Of a stretch of 64,000 bases of DNA, positions 41,419 to 52,498 are shown piece by piece. The number at the start of each line of letters is the position of its first letter. Positions within the stretch are counted from its first letter, which is position 1. The DNA lies in assembly GCF_000150955.2 (NCBI RefSeq), contig NC_011682.1, positions 124,001 through 188,000 on the forward strand. The letters are read 5' to 3'. The DNA comes from Phaeodactylum tricornutum CCAP 1055/1. Taxonomy: Eukaryota; Bacillariophyta; Bacillariophyceae; Surirellales; Neidiaceae. Both the position numbers and the translations under genes were made by a program. A model generated the notes under the pieces. That model ran no database searches. It worked only from the letters and a program-made list of their open reading frames with translations, and was not told the DNA's origin.

Positions 41419-43560
41419 ATGAAGACCTTCGACAGTGTCGCGACCACCCGTCCCTGCGGTGATTCCTACCACACCATCCTCCAACGCAGTCGTCGTGTCC
41501 GTGGCAACGGCAACGGCATTACACCCTACGGCTGTCTGCTGTTGGTATGCGTCGCGACGACCCAAGCCTGGACGACACAGATTTGGCGTACACCGTATCG
41601 TTCCGCATCCGCCGCAAGCAGTACCGCAGCCGTAGGACCAACCGTAGGACCATTGTCGGCATCAAGACTCGTCGGACGACCCACCTTCGTTTCCACGCCA
41701 ACGTCGCGACTCGACGTGGCGGCGACCATGGATCCACCCGTCTCCAACGGATTTGCCGACGAACCCAACCACAACGATAAAAACGACGACAATAACGACG
41801 ACAATAACGACGACTTTCCGATACTCGGAGACGACGGCATTTGGCACATTGAATCCAAGACACAACACGCCAACTTCCTCGACAAGCATCGGGACAAACT
41901 CGTCATACTCAAAGTATTCGCGCCCTGGTGTCGGGCCTGTAAGGGACTCGAGCCAAAGTTTGCCCAACTCGTGCACTCCGACACCTACCGAGACACACCC
42001 ATCGTATGGGCCGATCTATCCATCAAGCACAACAAGGCCTTTGTGCAGAGTCTCGGAGTCCTCGCCTTGCCCACCATACAGTTCTACGTTGGATCCTCGC
42101 TCACCGATACCTTCCCCTGCGGACCCTCCAAGGCGGCGATTCTCAAACGCAAACTCGCCGCGCTCGTCGCCGAACACGTGCAACCCGGCGACACACCCAC
42201 CCTCAAACCGACCAGTCTCGCGCTCGGCGCCGCCGGTACCACCACCGACCGACTCTACGCCAATACCACCGAAGCATCCGGTACCGTCGTCACCGCCCCA
42301 CCCGCAACACGCTCCGACGGCGCCACCCGACTCGACGGCGTCAGTGTGGCGCTCGATAATGCCGATCGACAGCGATTGCGACAATCCGTACCATTCTTCA
42401 ACAACATGAATCTCGCCGACGTCGATCTCGTCCTCGATCAAGCGCAAAAGGTTACCTTTGCACCCGGCGCCGTCATTATGCGCGAAGGAAAACCCGGTCG
42501 TACCTTTTACGTACTGGAACAAGGCGAAGTGGAAATCTGTCAAAAAACCATGGCCGAAGATCCCCTTACCATGCCCGCCGCCTACCTCGGTACCGTCATT
42601 AATCGACTCGGACCCGGCGACTGGTTCGGCGAACGCGGACTCATCACCGGTGAACCCCGGGCCGCCAGTATCCGCGCCACCGAAAACGTCACCTGCTGGA
42701 CCTTTGATAAGGAAGTCTTTCCCTTTAGTTCCGTACTCTCCGGACGCACCAAGGGCGCAGTGGACGAAATCGAAACCCTCAACGAAAAGTACGGCGTCTG
42801 TATCAGTCAACTCATGTCGCAAGAAGTCGACAAGCAGCTGCGGGACGCCAACACGGCCAACCAAATCCGTGGCAGTCCCAACACGCCGGAATATCTGGAA
42901 GGCATTGACAGCGAAGAAATATACCTCGGGTCCTTCCAAAAGGCTGTCCAACCCGTCGTCGAGGTCGTCCCCGCCCTGAGCCTCGAGAACGATTCCATTT
43001 TCTCACTCCTGACGCGGTTCAAAATGATCCGCAACGTCTCGCGTTGCTTTCGGTACATTGTCAAGACCAAAGCGCAGTGGGGACAGTCCGGGATCCGGAA
43101 TCGCCGCAACATGCTGGTCCAACGCTTGCCCTCGGCCCAACAGGAAGAATTCCGGGAGACCTTCCAACTGATCGACGCCTCGGGCGACGGCCTCATTTCG
43201 CTACTCGAACTCAAGCGCGTCATGAATTCCATTGGCGAAACCAAATCGGACACGGAATTGTTGGCCATGATTGAGAACAGCGCGGATCCGGAACTCGCGG
43301 GCCGCGACGAAATGAATCTGCAAGACTTTATGGGAATCATGGCCGAAGCGGAATTCTATCACCTCTTTCGGGACATCTTTTCGTCACTGGATACCAACGA
43401 TTCCGGTTTCGTCAAGGCACGCGAACTCGATCAGGTCCTCAGCGGCGTGCGGGATCTGATCAGCGACGATCATCGGTCCATCATTGACGTGGAGGATAAG
43501 GACATGCTGATTGATTACGAACAGTTTTCGAGAATGTTGCTGGGAACGACTCTGGTATAA
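41419..43560 (+). CDS. Thioredoxin-cyclic nucleotide-binding-EF-hand fusion protein
   Basis: 713 aa from the ATG at 41419, no intron. The leader has a hydrophobic stretch and TTQAW (YGCLLLVCVATTQAWTT), fitting an ER signal plus plastid motif with Trp. After an Asn/Asp-rich linker (NDDNNDDNNDD), the thioredoxin-like domain is about 140-260: VILKVFAPWCRACKGLEP with Cys171/Cys174 (CRAC instead of CGPC) and LPTIQFYVG (cis-Pro). The cyclic-nucleotide-binding domain is about 320-460: PFFNNMNLADVDLVL, GKPGRTFYVLEQGEVEI, GDWFGERGLITGEPRAASIRA, which is the phosphate-binding cassette (GERxL..xPRAA). The C-terminal third is a calmodulin-like set: EF1 DASGDGLISLLE and EF3 DTNDSGFVKARE are canonical loops, EF2 and EF4 are degenerate. 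One polypeptide thus combines redox, cNMP and calcium modules. Confidence 0.9.
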   Translation: MKTFDSVATTRPCGDSYHTILQRSRRVRGNGNGITPYGCLLLVCVATTQAWTTQIWRTPYRSASAASSTAAVGPTVGPLSASRLVGRPTFVSTPTSRLDVAATMDPPVSNGFADEPNHNDKNDDNNDDNNDDFPILGDDGIWHIESKTQHANFLDKHRDKLVILKVFAPWCRACKGLEPKFAQLVHSDTYRDTPIVWADLSIKHNKAFVQSLGVLALPTIQFYVGSSLTDTFPCGPSKAAILKRKLAALVAEHVQPGDTPTLKPTSLALGAAGTTTDRLYANTTEASGTVVTAPPATRSDGATRLDGVSVALDNADRQRLRQSVPFFNNMNLADVDLVLDQAQKVTFAPGAVIMREGKPGRTFYVLEQGEVEICQKTMAEDPLTMPAAYLGTVINRLGPGDWFGERGLITGEPRAASIRATENVTCWTFDKEVFPFSSVLSGRTKGAVDEIETLNEKYGVCISQLMSQEVDKQLRDANTANQIRGSPNTPEYLEGIDSEEIYLGSFQKAVQPVVEVVPALSLENDSIFSLLTRFKMIRNVSRCFRYIVKTKAQWGQSGIRNRRNMLVQRLPSAQQEEFRETFQLIDASGDGLISLLELKRVMNSIGETKSDTELLAMIENSADPELAGRDEMNLQDFMGIMAEAEFYHLFRDIFSSLDTNDSGFVKARELDQVLSGVRDLISDDHRSIIDVEDKDMLIDYEQFSRMLLGTTLV

Positions 43561-43857
43561 TACCGTTAACGGAATCTCCCGACACACACACAAACGTATA
43601 GACGCACACACACATGCATACACTTGGGCCATATGCGGATACGCATGGTGAGTCGTTTTCGTGCCCAATCGGAGGTGTACGCGTACGACCGAGAAAAAAG
43701 GTGTGTATCCAAATCGAAGGTAGGGTACACAGCCTAAGACGCCATTGCATATTCTAGTGGAGACGCTTTTTCAAATTTGTTTTTATTGATGTTCATGATT
43801 ACATTACCTAGCAAAGTCGAAGTGATTTGCGATGACTAGCTGATTGGTGAGCTTCAC

Positions 43858-45326
43858 TTACGGGAAGGAGGAAGATTCCTCTCTAATCTCGCTCGTGCCT
43901 TGTCGTTTTCGTCGATTGAAGCGACGCCGTCGCAGACCAAAGACCAAGAGAATAGTCAATAGAGTAGCAGTGGTGATTGCGGCTCGTCGAATCCAGAGCA
44001 AAAAATGTGATCCTTCCTCGTGTTCGAACTCGATTGGTACAAGATCACGAACGTTCACTAGACGGTTGGGTGTCGCTAAAAACTCGGGTAGGTCTCGAAC
44101 TATCCCGGGAACTGTACTTTCGAGAATCGAACTTTTGATTTCGAAAGCGTTGAGCGACCTATTCTGCTCAATGTACAAGGCGGCAGCACCGCTCACAAAC
44201 GCCGTGGCCATGGAAGTGCCCGACTTCGTGGCAGTGGCCGTATCGCTTGTGTGGCTGGCGGATAAGATTGTCTCACCAGGGGCAAAAATATCCAGACAGG
44301 GACCAATATTGGAGAAGCTCGCTCTATTGTCTGCAATGGTCGTAGCCCCTACCGTGATTGCTGCTTCAGCAGAGCTTGGAGAATAGGAGCATGCGTTGCC
44401 ACCATTGTTACCCCCACCGACCACGAAAACAAGACCCTCCTTCGATGCCTTTTCGATGGCCCAATTGAGTGACCAAGACTTGGCCGTTCCGACACTAAGA
44501 TTGACCACGGCCGTGCCGTTACCGCGTAAGGACCGGGAACGGATAACAAACTCGACGGCTCCCAGCAATTGCGAGATGAGAGCCACACCGTGTCGATTGA
44601 AAACCTTGACGCTGATCAAGTTGGCCTCTTTGGCCACACCATGGGTCTGTCCCGCAGCTATGCCAGCCACATGCGTGCCGTGGCCGTGAAGGTCTTCGCA
44701 AGTTTCGTCGGGGACCAAATTGAGACCACAGGATACACGACCATGAAAATCAATGTGGGTAGGCCGAATACCGCTGTCTACAATATAGATGTCCACATTT
44801 TTCCAGTGCCATTGTACCAGTAGGATTTATCCAACGGGAGACGGCGTTGATCCAGCCGGTCCAGGCCCCAAGGAGGATTGTCGTGAACCTGCAAATTGGC
44901 TAATGCAGCCGTATGATCCTAATAAAAACGGAAAGACGAGCGTTTGAAACTTTCAACAATTAGACACTCTGTTTTGAACTTCTGCCAGCGTTTCACCAAA
45001 CCTGAACTTACCTGTTCAACACTCTGAACAATAGGATAGTCCAAAATTCGCGACAGCGAGACATCCGTTAGATTCCTAACGACAAAAGCTTTCCAGGCAC
45101 TTTCCAGAAATTGTATGATCAGTCCTTCGCTATCACAACAATCGGCCATGAGACCTAGGGCCGCGGCTGTGGCGTTGGACACGAGATCGTCATCGAACCC
45201 CACGATGAATTGTGAAGCGATCGTGTTTTCGGGTTGAGCAATCCGTTGAAGTTTCTGGTGAGGACTGAACGGGAGCACTTGTAGCAGCAGAAAAAATGCA
45301 GGTATTGCGCAACGTAACGGGTTCAT
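43858..45326 (-). CDS. Subtilisin-like serine protease (S8), membrane-anchored, with frame interruption
   Basis: Proteinase-K-type secreted protease. Exon 1 (45326-45012): signal peptide MNPLRCAIPAFFLLLQVL and an I9-type prodomain (SQFIVGFDDDLVSN ... YPIVQSVEQ). A 93-bp phase-0 intron (GTAAGT...TTATTAG) follows, then exon 2 from 44918: DNPPWGLDRLDQRRLPLD, the usual mature start. Catalytic residues are all present: Asp in VDIYIVDSGI, His in DLHGHGTHVAGIAAG, Asn in VVGGGNNGGN, Ser in SGTSMATAFVSGAAAL. A C-terminal membrane helix (AAITTATLLTILLVFGL) and basic tail follow. Frames change at the AAAAA run 44802-44798; one more A would give the family-consensus GKNVDIY. So this is a one-base deletion, an allele or a sequence error. 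Divergent from the SDR gene. Confidence 0.82.
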
Positions 45327-45740
45327 GATGCGTCTTGCACTGTGAGTCCTGCTTCTGCATTTTTTGGAACCGTTTGACTGAGAGTTCTCTTTTTGTACTA
45401 GTTTCAATTTGGCCCCAATCGTGAACGCATAGGTGAGCGAACGGGATGGGGTCGCTGGGGCGATCTCTCACGAATCATCGTCGCCCGCGAATTCTTGACG
45501 CACCTTCGAACCCCGTAGGAAGTTATGTTCACGACCCAAGTGTATCGCGTTAACAAGGCAGATTTTGAGTTTCCAATTTGAACTTCATCACACTCTGACT
45601 CACTGTCCCTGTCATAATTAACAGTGAGGCTCACTGACTTTGAAGCTTGAGTTCACTGTAAATCCATCCGTAAACTGTGGCGCTGTCATTCAAGAGATGC
45701 TAAAAAGGTTCGAGAGAAGGTTATCCAGGAAGAGCATACA
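45327..45740. other. Divergent intergenic region
   Basis: Promoters of the subtilisin-like and SDR genes. Nothing else recognised. Confidence 0.35.
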
Positions 45741-46631
45741 ATGGAAGGTGGAGCCTTTCGCGTCTTTGCCCTATCGCTGTATCTCGTACTGAGCTGGGGT
45801 GCGCATGCTACACGTGCCTATTCATTAGCTGGCAAACGGGTGCTCGTGACGGGCGCGTCCGGAGGAATTGGCAAGGGCATTGCGCTCGAATTGGGACGTC
45901 AGGGATGCGAGGTACTAATACACTATCACGTGCGTGAAAAAGGGGCGGCAGAAACGCGCGACGAGATACTGGCTTCCGGGGGCTCTTGTGCCGGGATTAC
46001 GCAGTGTGATTTTCGGCAATCGTCGAATATTCACGATCTTTTTCGATACGTGGATCAACTGTGGCCCGAAGGGTTCGATATTCTCGTAAATAACGCCGGT
46101 ATTGTCACGAAATTAGCGCTGGAAGACGATGATGATGAGGGACTAGTAGCCTGGCACGAAACAATGGCCGTAAATTTGCATGCGCCACGCCTGCTTAGTC
46201 ATCTTGCTTTGCATCGCATGAAGCAACGGGACGAAGGTGGTGTTATACTCATGGTTTCCAGTATCCATTCCGAAAAGTCCAACGAGTATGTTGGTGCCTA
46301 CGCTGTCAGTAAAGCGGGATGGGATGCGCTGACGCGTGCAATGGCCTTGGAATATGCCCAACATAACGTTCGTGTAAATTCCATCAATCCTGGAGTTGTC
46401 CCCGTAGAACGGACTGCCGAGGCTTTTGCCGACCCTTCCAACGTCCAAGCCTGGGCCGACCGCATCCCATTGGGAAAGCTGGGAACAGTCGAACACGTTG
46501 CCCAAGCGTGTCTTCCTTTGCTGACCAACGATTGGATTACTGGAGCGATTTGGCAAGTGGATGGAGGCATGATGGCTCGGAGTAACATGCCAACGAGACC
46601 GAGGCCACTCAAATTTGGAGGTATTTGCTAG
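45741..46631 (+). CDS. Short-chain dehydrogenase/reductase with signal peptide
   Basis: 296-aa classical SDR. The N-terminal 27 residues are hydrophobic (VFALSLYLVLSWGAHATRA) and look like a signal peptide or anchor. Then come KRVLVTGASGGIGKGIALEL (TGxxxGIG cofactor loop), DILVNNAGIVTKLAL (NNAG), MVSSIHSEKSNEYVGAYAVSK with the catalytic Ser, Tyr and Lys (YxxxK = YAVSK), INPGVVPVERT and the C-terminal DWITGAIWQVDGGM. Most like the glucose/3-ketoacyl reductase-type SDRs of about 250 aa. Substrate cannot be told. Secretory or plastid entry is inferred from the leader. Confidence 0.85.
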   Translation: MEGGAFRVFALSLYLVLSWGAHATRAYSLAGKRVLVTGASGGIGKGIALELGRQGCEVLIHYHVREKGAAETRDEILASGGSCAGITQCDFRQSSNIHDLFRYVDQLWPEGFDILVNNAGIVTKLALEDDDDEGLVAWHETMAVNLHAPRLLSHLALHRMKQRDEGGVILMVSSIHSEKSNEYVGAYAVSKAGWDALTRAMALEYAQHNVRVNSINPGVVPVERTAEAFADPSNVQAWADRIPLGKLGTVEHVAQACLPLLTNDWITGAIWQVDGGMMARSNMPTRPRPLKFGGIC

Positions 46632-46725
46632 CTTGTAGAAAGTAAACGATTCACGCGTTATGATAAGAATGTAATACAGGAAGTATTGTGTCCACGCTTT
46701 GATAGAGGATAGAGACCCATCATAT

Positions 46726-47671
46726 TTAACGAAACGCAATGGCCCGAGGGTTAAAGGCAGCCCCTGCCTGCCAGGTAATTCTCCGTTCCTTACGGTATTC
46801 TTCCAAATCGGTAAAGCTCTGACGACAGCAAGGGCAGGGCGTGCCGTCCTGCATTTTGGTCAACCAATCCACGATGCACGCGGCATGAAAGGCGTGCAGG
46901 CATGACCGGTTGCTCGACCACACAACTTTTTCGCCCAATTCGTATTCTCCGAGGCAAATGGCGCAAATATTTGGTACATTCCGAGCTGGATCGGACTCGT
47001 GGCGCAAACGCAGATAACCTTGTAATCCAGCTTCCACATCTGCTCCTATGGGTCCAAACACACTCGAGCTTGAAACTTGTGAGGTGTTGTTGTTGTTTTC
47101 CATGGCATTTTGGGGGCCCGACACTTTGTCGATTGCATTGCTTTCGTCGCCTGCGCTGGAAGGTAAAGCAGCAATGTTGTCTTCGCGGTCACCATCCGCA
47201 CTTTCTATTATGTCTCCTTCTTGTACAATCTGGAAACGAAAGAATTAGAGCATCAGAATTACGGCTGCATAGTGCAGAAAAGCATTGTACAGAGCACCAA
47301 CGAATCGTTCGTACCATGCCAACTTGATTCCTCTGGAAGGACTGGACGAGCTTGCGTTTGCGTTTTTCCGGGCTGTCCTTTGTCTGTTCCGCTTCTCGCT
47401 GCCTCCGTTGTAAGACAGCCCGCTGGTACTCTTGGTCGGACTGGGTCCGATTCATGCTGCCCAAGCAAAAGGCCTTGCCACCGCCGTAGCAGTAGCACCA
47501 GGCACAGGACCCAATCAACAGTACAACGATAAAGGCGTTGACGGACCAAAAGACTTTGGGATCGAATTCCCCTCCACCAAAACCACCGCCAGAGCTGGGA
47601 GGCACTTCTTCGTCACCTTCGTTGAGCAGCAAATTCCGGAGAAATGCGTGCGGAAGCGATGTATCGGTCAT
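46726..47671 (-). CDS. Membrane-associated RING-H2 E3 ubiquitin ligase-like protein
   Basis: Exons 47671-47315 and 47229-46726 with an 85-bp phase-0 intron (GTACGA...TTTCCAG); 286 aa from the ATG at 47671. One membrane helix (VFWSVNAFIVVLLIGSCAW) is followed by a Cys/Gly-rich turn and a basic coiled region (LQRRQREAEQTKDSPEKRKR), then IVQEGDIIESADGD and a C-terminal RING-H2 domain: CAICLGEYELGEKVVWSS, CLHAFHAACIVDWL and CPCCRQ, with the C3H2C3 ligands present. Membrane RING-H2 proteins usually act in ER or endosomal ubiquitylation. The open frame extends upstream of the ATG with another hydrophobic stretch (TLIVALLSTLHQVAVVGIG) but without ATG, so an upstream exon with a signal peptide is possible. 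Confidence 0.82.
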
Positions 47672-48477
47672 TTCGCAAAGAAGTCCCTGACGCTCGGTGG
47701 GGGAACTGGGAGTCCAACCTATACCAACTACAGCCACCTGGTGTAGTGTTGACAATAGAGCTACAATGAGAGTGGATGGATGAGGCTCGAAAGTCCCCGA
47801 CTTCGTCGGAGCACTGACGGTGAAATTGCTCCGAACGGGGTGAAGTCAGTCGCAAGCCCCTGTTTATTCAACCTGACGGGCCAGCAATTAATTTACAGTT
47901 ACACTATGCGTGCACTTGTATTTTTGGTCGTGTCTCCAACCGCGCGGCTACTACCTATGTTGACTTCCCACCTTTTTGCGAATTCCCAACCGTAAACGAT
48001 TCTGACTGTGAGTTTTGTATCGGAGTTCCATCACAATCCTGGTTTGGAAGAGACATTTCAAATTCAGGTTTTTCCTATTAATATATGATCTAGATTGACT
48101 AGATTCGTTAAGTTGAGAAACAAACCACGTGGCATATATGCATAACAAAAATCAATACACAATAGACTGAACGATCGACACATATGGAACAGTCTTTTCG
48201 ATACCAATACCAGGAGACGTCATCGAACGGTGTGCCAGCATTGATTGTTGAAGTCATCATGGGTCAGACATAAATTCGTTTCTGTCTGAAGCAATGAGGG
48301 TTTTCAAGTCAGGGGTTTAGCCAAGCATTTTCGGCAGGGATCCTTTTCTCTCTATCCTTCGTCCTTTTCACATCACGTTTACATTAAAACCAGTTTCTCA
48401 CGGTCAGTGACATTCAACCGTCCGTTCCGAGATTTCCAAGCGACAAGAGATAGTGTTACGTGTGCAACTATGTCACC
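47672..48477. other. Divergent intergenic region
   Basis: 0.8 kb between the RING-H2 and DUF2064 genes. The RING-H2 gene may have an extra 5' exon here. Nothing else recognised. Confidence 0.35.
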
Positions 48478-49468
48478 ATGGCTAGGAATGGTGCAATTGC
48501 TGTGATTGCGAAATGCCCTATGGCGGGCAAGAGTAAAACGCGTCTGATACCTCTCTTGGGTGAACAGGGATCGGCTGCCTTGGCTCGTGCCATGCTCTCG
48601 GACGTTCTCACCAGTCTGTCACGTTGTGTAAGTCCACTTTTACATCAAAAAGGTAGGAAACGCGCCCTCTCTTTCTCTCATGAAGTATTCTCTATAGGAA
48701 GAGTTGAAGCCAGCGAAAAAAATTCTGTTCTATGCTCCCCCAACGCAGCAAGGTCTCGAAATAATGCGAGAAATTCTCATCAGTTTGTCACTATATAGTC
48801 AACCTCACCAAGAATGGGTTTTGCTACCGATGGTGTCGGTTTCATTGGCATCTTCAGATCTAGGGGATCAACTCACCGACGCCTTAGTGCGTGCAAGGCA
48901 AGTTCAGGTAGAAGAGCACCATACCGCCAACGCTTTGCCTGGACCCGTGATATTTCTCGGCATGGACGCCCCGGAACTCCCACTCGGTGAATTGGTCTCG
49001 GCCTTTGAGCACCCCGACACAGCTCTTTTATGTCCCTCCGACGATGGGGGCTACGGAATGTTATCCGTGCCGGCAACGGCCGATGCCGACTCCATCTTTG
49101 ATGGAATCCGGTGGTCCGATCCTTTAACGGCAGTCGCACAACTCAAGAATTTAACGGATGGCGGTGTCCCCGTTCGGATCGGACAACTGATGCATGATAT
49201 GGACGAGCCAGACGACGTCTTAAATTTGTGCGCACGCTTGCGAATCCATCATTTGCAGGATTCATCTCTCTTGCCGTCTTTGCCGAACAATGCTAAGGCG
49301 AACGCCGCACCATCCGTAGATTCCAAGTACGTTAGCAAGCCAGATATTCTGATGCAACCGTCGTCGCTTCTACAGAAGCGAGAAATCTGTTTAGGAAGAA
49401 GCATGGAATGTTCTTGCCATTACACCAAACAGATTTTAGTAAAATGTGCAGTTATGGTCGTTTGCTAG
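48478..49468 (+). CDS. DUF2064 / TIGR04282-type glycosyltransferase-like protein
   Basis: Exons 48478-48627 and 48698-49468 with a 70-bp phase-0 intron (GTAAGT...CTATAG); 306 aa from the ATG at 48478. The N-terminus MARNGAIAVIAKCPMAGKSKTRL has the family's P-G-x-x-K-T-R nucleotide-binding motif. After the intron come DLGDQLTDALVRAR, IFLGMDAPELPLGELVSAF (G-x-D-x-P) and LCPSDDGGYGMLSVP (DGGY), matching the nucleotidyl-diphospho-sugar-transferase fold of DUF2064. Bacterial members are glycosyltransferases near radical-SAM genes; the eukaryotic role is unknown. The last 60 residues are lineage-specific. Confidence 0.82.
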
Positions 49469-49957
49469 AGCTTCTTGCGCTCGCTTAACGTGTTTGCATT
49501 GATTCAATTCTGATAAAGGCCGTCAAAATCATCATGATATGCCTCTATTAACTGTAAGTGAAGATTCATTTCTATTGGGGTGCAAGCAAAGACTCTAGAC
49601 AACTCTCGCAAACAGGCTCAAACTAGCGGTTGATTAAAAAGTTGCATATAGAGTATCAACTTAGTTCACCATCTTAACCATTCAGAGATAGATGTAGCCA
49701 GCCAGTGCCTATCCGAGGTGTGTGCGCTCCGGTAAAGAAGTATATGTATGAGTAGGATGAACAGTTCTATTTTACGCTTTTGATGAGCGCTTTCCTACCC
49801 TGCTTCTTTTACGTTACAATAATATTTTCAATCATTCATTACATTCTTACTTGAGTGTCTCTATCTCTCTCTCTCTCTCCTGCGTAATTGATTGAAATGG
49901 ACAACAATTTCTAGCGTGGCCATCAATCACAGCCAACGTTGTTTTCCATAACCTTCT
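49469..49957. other. Intergenic with a TC repeat
   Basis: No gene recognised. A short TC dinucleotide run lies at about 49862-49879. Confidence 0.4.
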
Positions 49958-51194
49958 TTAGACTCCAGCCTCTCCAACAGTACCGAACACTCCTTCAATA
50001 CCGGCAGAAATGACAGCGTCACCGACGGGAGCAACAGTCGCACCCGGGCTTGCGGATGCCCCGATATAGGCATAGAACGAACCGTCCTGCTCGGCGCCAC
50101 CGTCTGCAGCCGCACTAACCGTGGAGTCATTGGCCGTGGAGTCAGCAGCACCGCCAGCCTCTACCGTCACACTCTCGACACCACCAGAGCCGGTGGCGTA
50201 GCCGGGAGCCACCGCATTGGCAGGGGCAACTCCAGTATTCGTGCCACCACTGATGACGGAAGCAAAACTACCACCCGCGGCGGCGTACGAGGTACCGCTC
50301 TCAGAAGCCGGGGTAGGTTCCTCTTCAGCCAAGTCGACCAAGAGCTTGCTGGGTACTTCAAAGTTCATCTCGGCGTCGTCAGGGCTGTCGTGGCTATCGT
50401 CCACCGGTGGCATGGACGATTTAGGAGAGGGTGTTCCCGATGGAGAGTGCGTTCCCGACTTGGAAGATTTCGGACTGGACGACTTGTCAGCTTTCCCACT
50501 CGGGCTTGGCTTCGACGACTTGCCGGCCTTTCCGCTGGGGCTTGGCTTGGATGATTTCCCGGCCTTCCCGCTAGTAGGACTGATAGTCACGGGTGGTGTG
50601 ACAGTAGGCGCCTCGGTAACATCAGGCGACTCAGTGGCGACGGCTTCCGTGTCGAAAGAACCAACAAAGTAGCCGGTACCGCCGGACGTGACGGCCACAA
50701 TAGCCGGGTCTACAACGCCGTAGTTGGCTGCGTTGCCTTTCGATTCCACTCCAGCTTGATCAATGGCGACACCCGCACTACCACCAGTGCTTCCACCCGG
50801 ACTGCCTGCCGATCCCGTGACCACAAAGCTTCCTTTGTTGTTCACTAGAGCTTCTTGTTTGGTCACTCCTGCACCGGCGCTCCCAGAAACCCCGGTAGTG
50901 GACACAGCGTCAATGCTTCCGTATCCGTCAGTAGCACCCGACGCCAATCGGCGAGCCCCCTTTAAGCCCCGGGCGGTCGTTTTGGAAGGCGCGTTCGCGT
51001 GAGGAGTAGCGACGGAAGCATCCTATTTCGGAAGAAAGGGAATGACTTGTGAGTACGAGTGTATCAACATGTACGGTACCTGTTTTTATTTTAGAAGGGC
51101 GGAGTGAACGTACCTTGGTGAGATCGAGCTGCGTGGCGAGGAGGCCTCCCATAACGAGGACGGCGGCGACGACTTTAGAAGTAGTGGAGACCAT
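49958..51194 (-). CDS. Secreted repeat-rich protein, family B copy 1
   Basis: Exons 51194-51114 (27 codons, MVSTTSKVVAAVLVMGGLLA signal peptide) and 51022-49958, with a 91-bp phase-0 intron (GTACGT...AAATAG); 381 aa. After the intron comes DASVATPHANAPSK and then TTARGLKGARRLASG with RRL at 51-53. Gly/Ser/Thr-rich sequence follows, with VTSGGTGYFVGSFDTEA, then an unusually regular lysine-rich part: about 2.5 copies of SGKAGKSSKPSP, with KAGK, KSSK and KADK spacings, then an acidic His/Asp stretch, MNFEVPSKLLVDLAEEE, and an Ala/Gly-rich C-terminus ending in GVFGTVGEAGV. It is homologous to family A over its length (RGLKGARRLA, TGYFxGxFDTE, MNxEVP, AGGS blocks). Probable extracellular matrix or wall protein. 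Confidence 0.82.
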
Positions 51195-52498
51195 GGTTGC
51201 AGTATTTGTTGAGATTATGTATGAAAGTAGAATTGCACGTTTTCAGCCTCAGTCAGATTGTGAGCGATTAGATTCTATGCACGCTTCCCGACATGATTTT
51301 GTCGGCGATACCTAACGCTTTTATCCATACGCAGCTTTGTGTATTGTAATCATCGCCAACCTTATGTCTAAGAAAGTCAACTACCGAGTTGAACGCCTAT
51401 AGCGAGCGTTGGGACAAAAAACCCCACTTATGAAAGCTTCATAATGAGAATGTAAGAATTCTGTTCTTCCCAGTGAGCGATCTTTTGCTTATTCCGAAAC
51501 GTTCCAAATTCGGTTACATATACTGGTATCTTTATTTAGTTTCATGTGGGATTCGTCCGCGATGACGAACATATGTGGTCCATTGTCTAGCGGAAACCAA
51601 AGATCAGATGAGAGTTGCTTACGTAGACACGTTCTCTGACACACGCAAGACTCACATTATATTCTGACTGGCGTACGCGTTTACTTTCAAATTTCTACCA
51701 ATATTCGCTCGTTTGGAGACAGCAACTGCATACAAAAGGCACAGAGATGACGAGGACGCCTGTACGATGTAGGGGCCACTCCATCAAGCAATGAATGTCG
51801 GTTAGATGCCACCTTTGTCGACAGTGGTGGTTTGGTCGGTACACTTTACCCAAGGCAAACGGACAGTCGTCTTAGACTGGCGCTGTAAACACTCAGATCC
51901 ACATTCTAAACAATTGTACTTCACCTTACACCACTCCCCATGCAGTATCCGCTTTCGTAAAACACGGACATGGATGCACTCAAACAACTCCCGTCCGTGT
52001 CGGCACCTCATACGGACAGACGAGACGTGAGATTGATTAGCTGGCCCAGAAAGCGAGTATTTCAACTAATAAAAATTATGCTCCTTTCACGAACACAGCC
52101 AATCTCGATTCGACGTAGCTCCTTTTCTTTTCTTCTGGTCACCTGCCTTTTGAAGAGAAGCTGGAGTTCTCCAGAAATTAATTGGTTTCATGGTGAAACA
52201 GGTATTACTGTGTGGAGAAGTAATGTACCATTGCAAGGCATAGCTCGCTTTGGTTTCATTCATCATTCCGACGTTGCAGTTCAAAACCAATTTTGCGCTT
52301 TGATGTTTCGACATTCGCAATTCCTCCTATATTAAATATCAATAAATCCTTTGATGTTCAACCATTCATTACTTGTGCTTACTCCTCTGCGCGTGCATTT
52401 CTATAAAACAATTAAAACGGCCAGCCAGTGGGTACTGTACTGACTCCGTCGTCAGGCTTTTGATGATAAATACCTTTTTTTGCAGACTCTTTCGCTTT
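51195..52498. other. Intergenic between the family B copies
   Basis: 1.3 kb; left end is the promoter of family B copy 1. Short frames on both strands near 51.8-52.3 kb have no supporting features. Confidence 0.35.
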
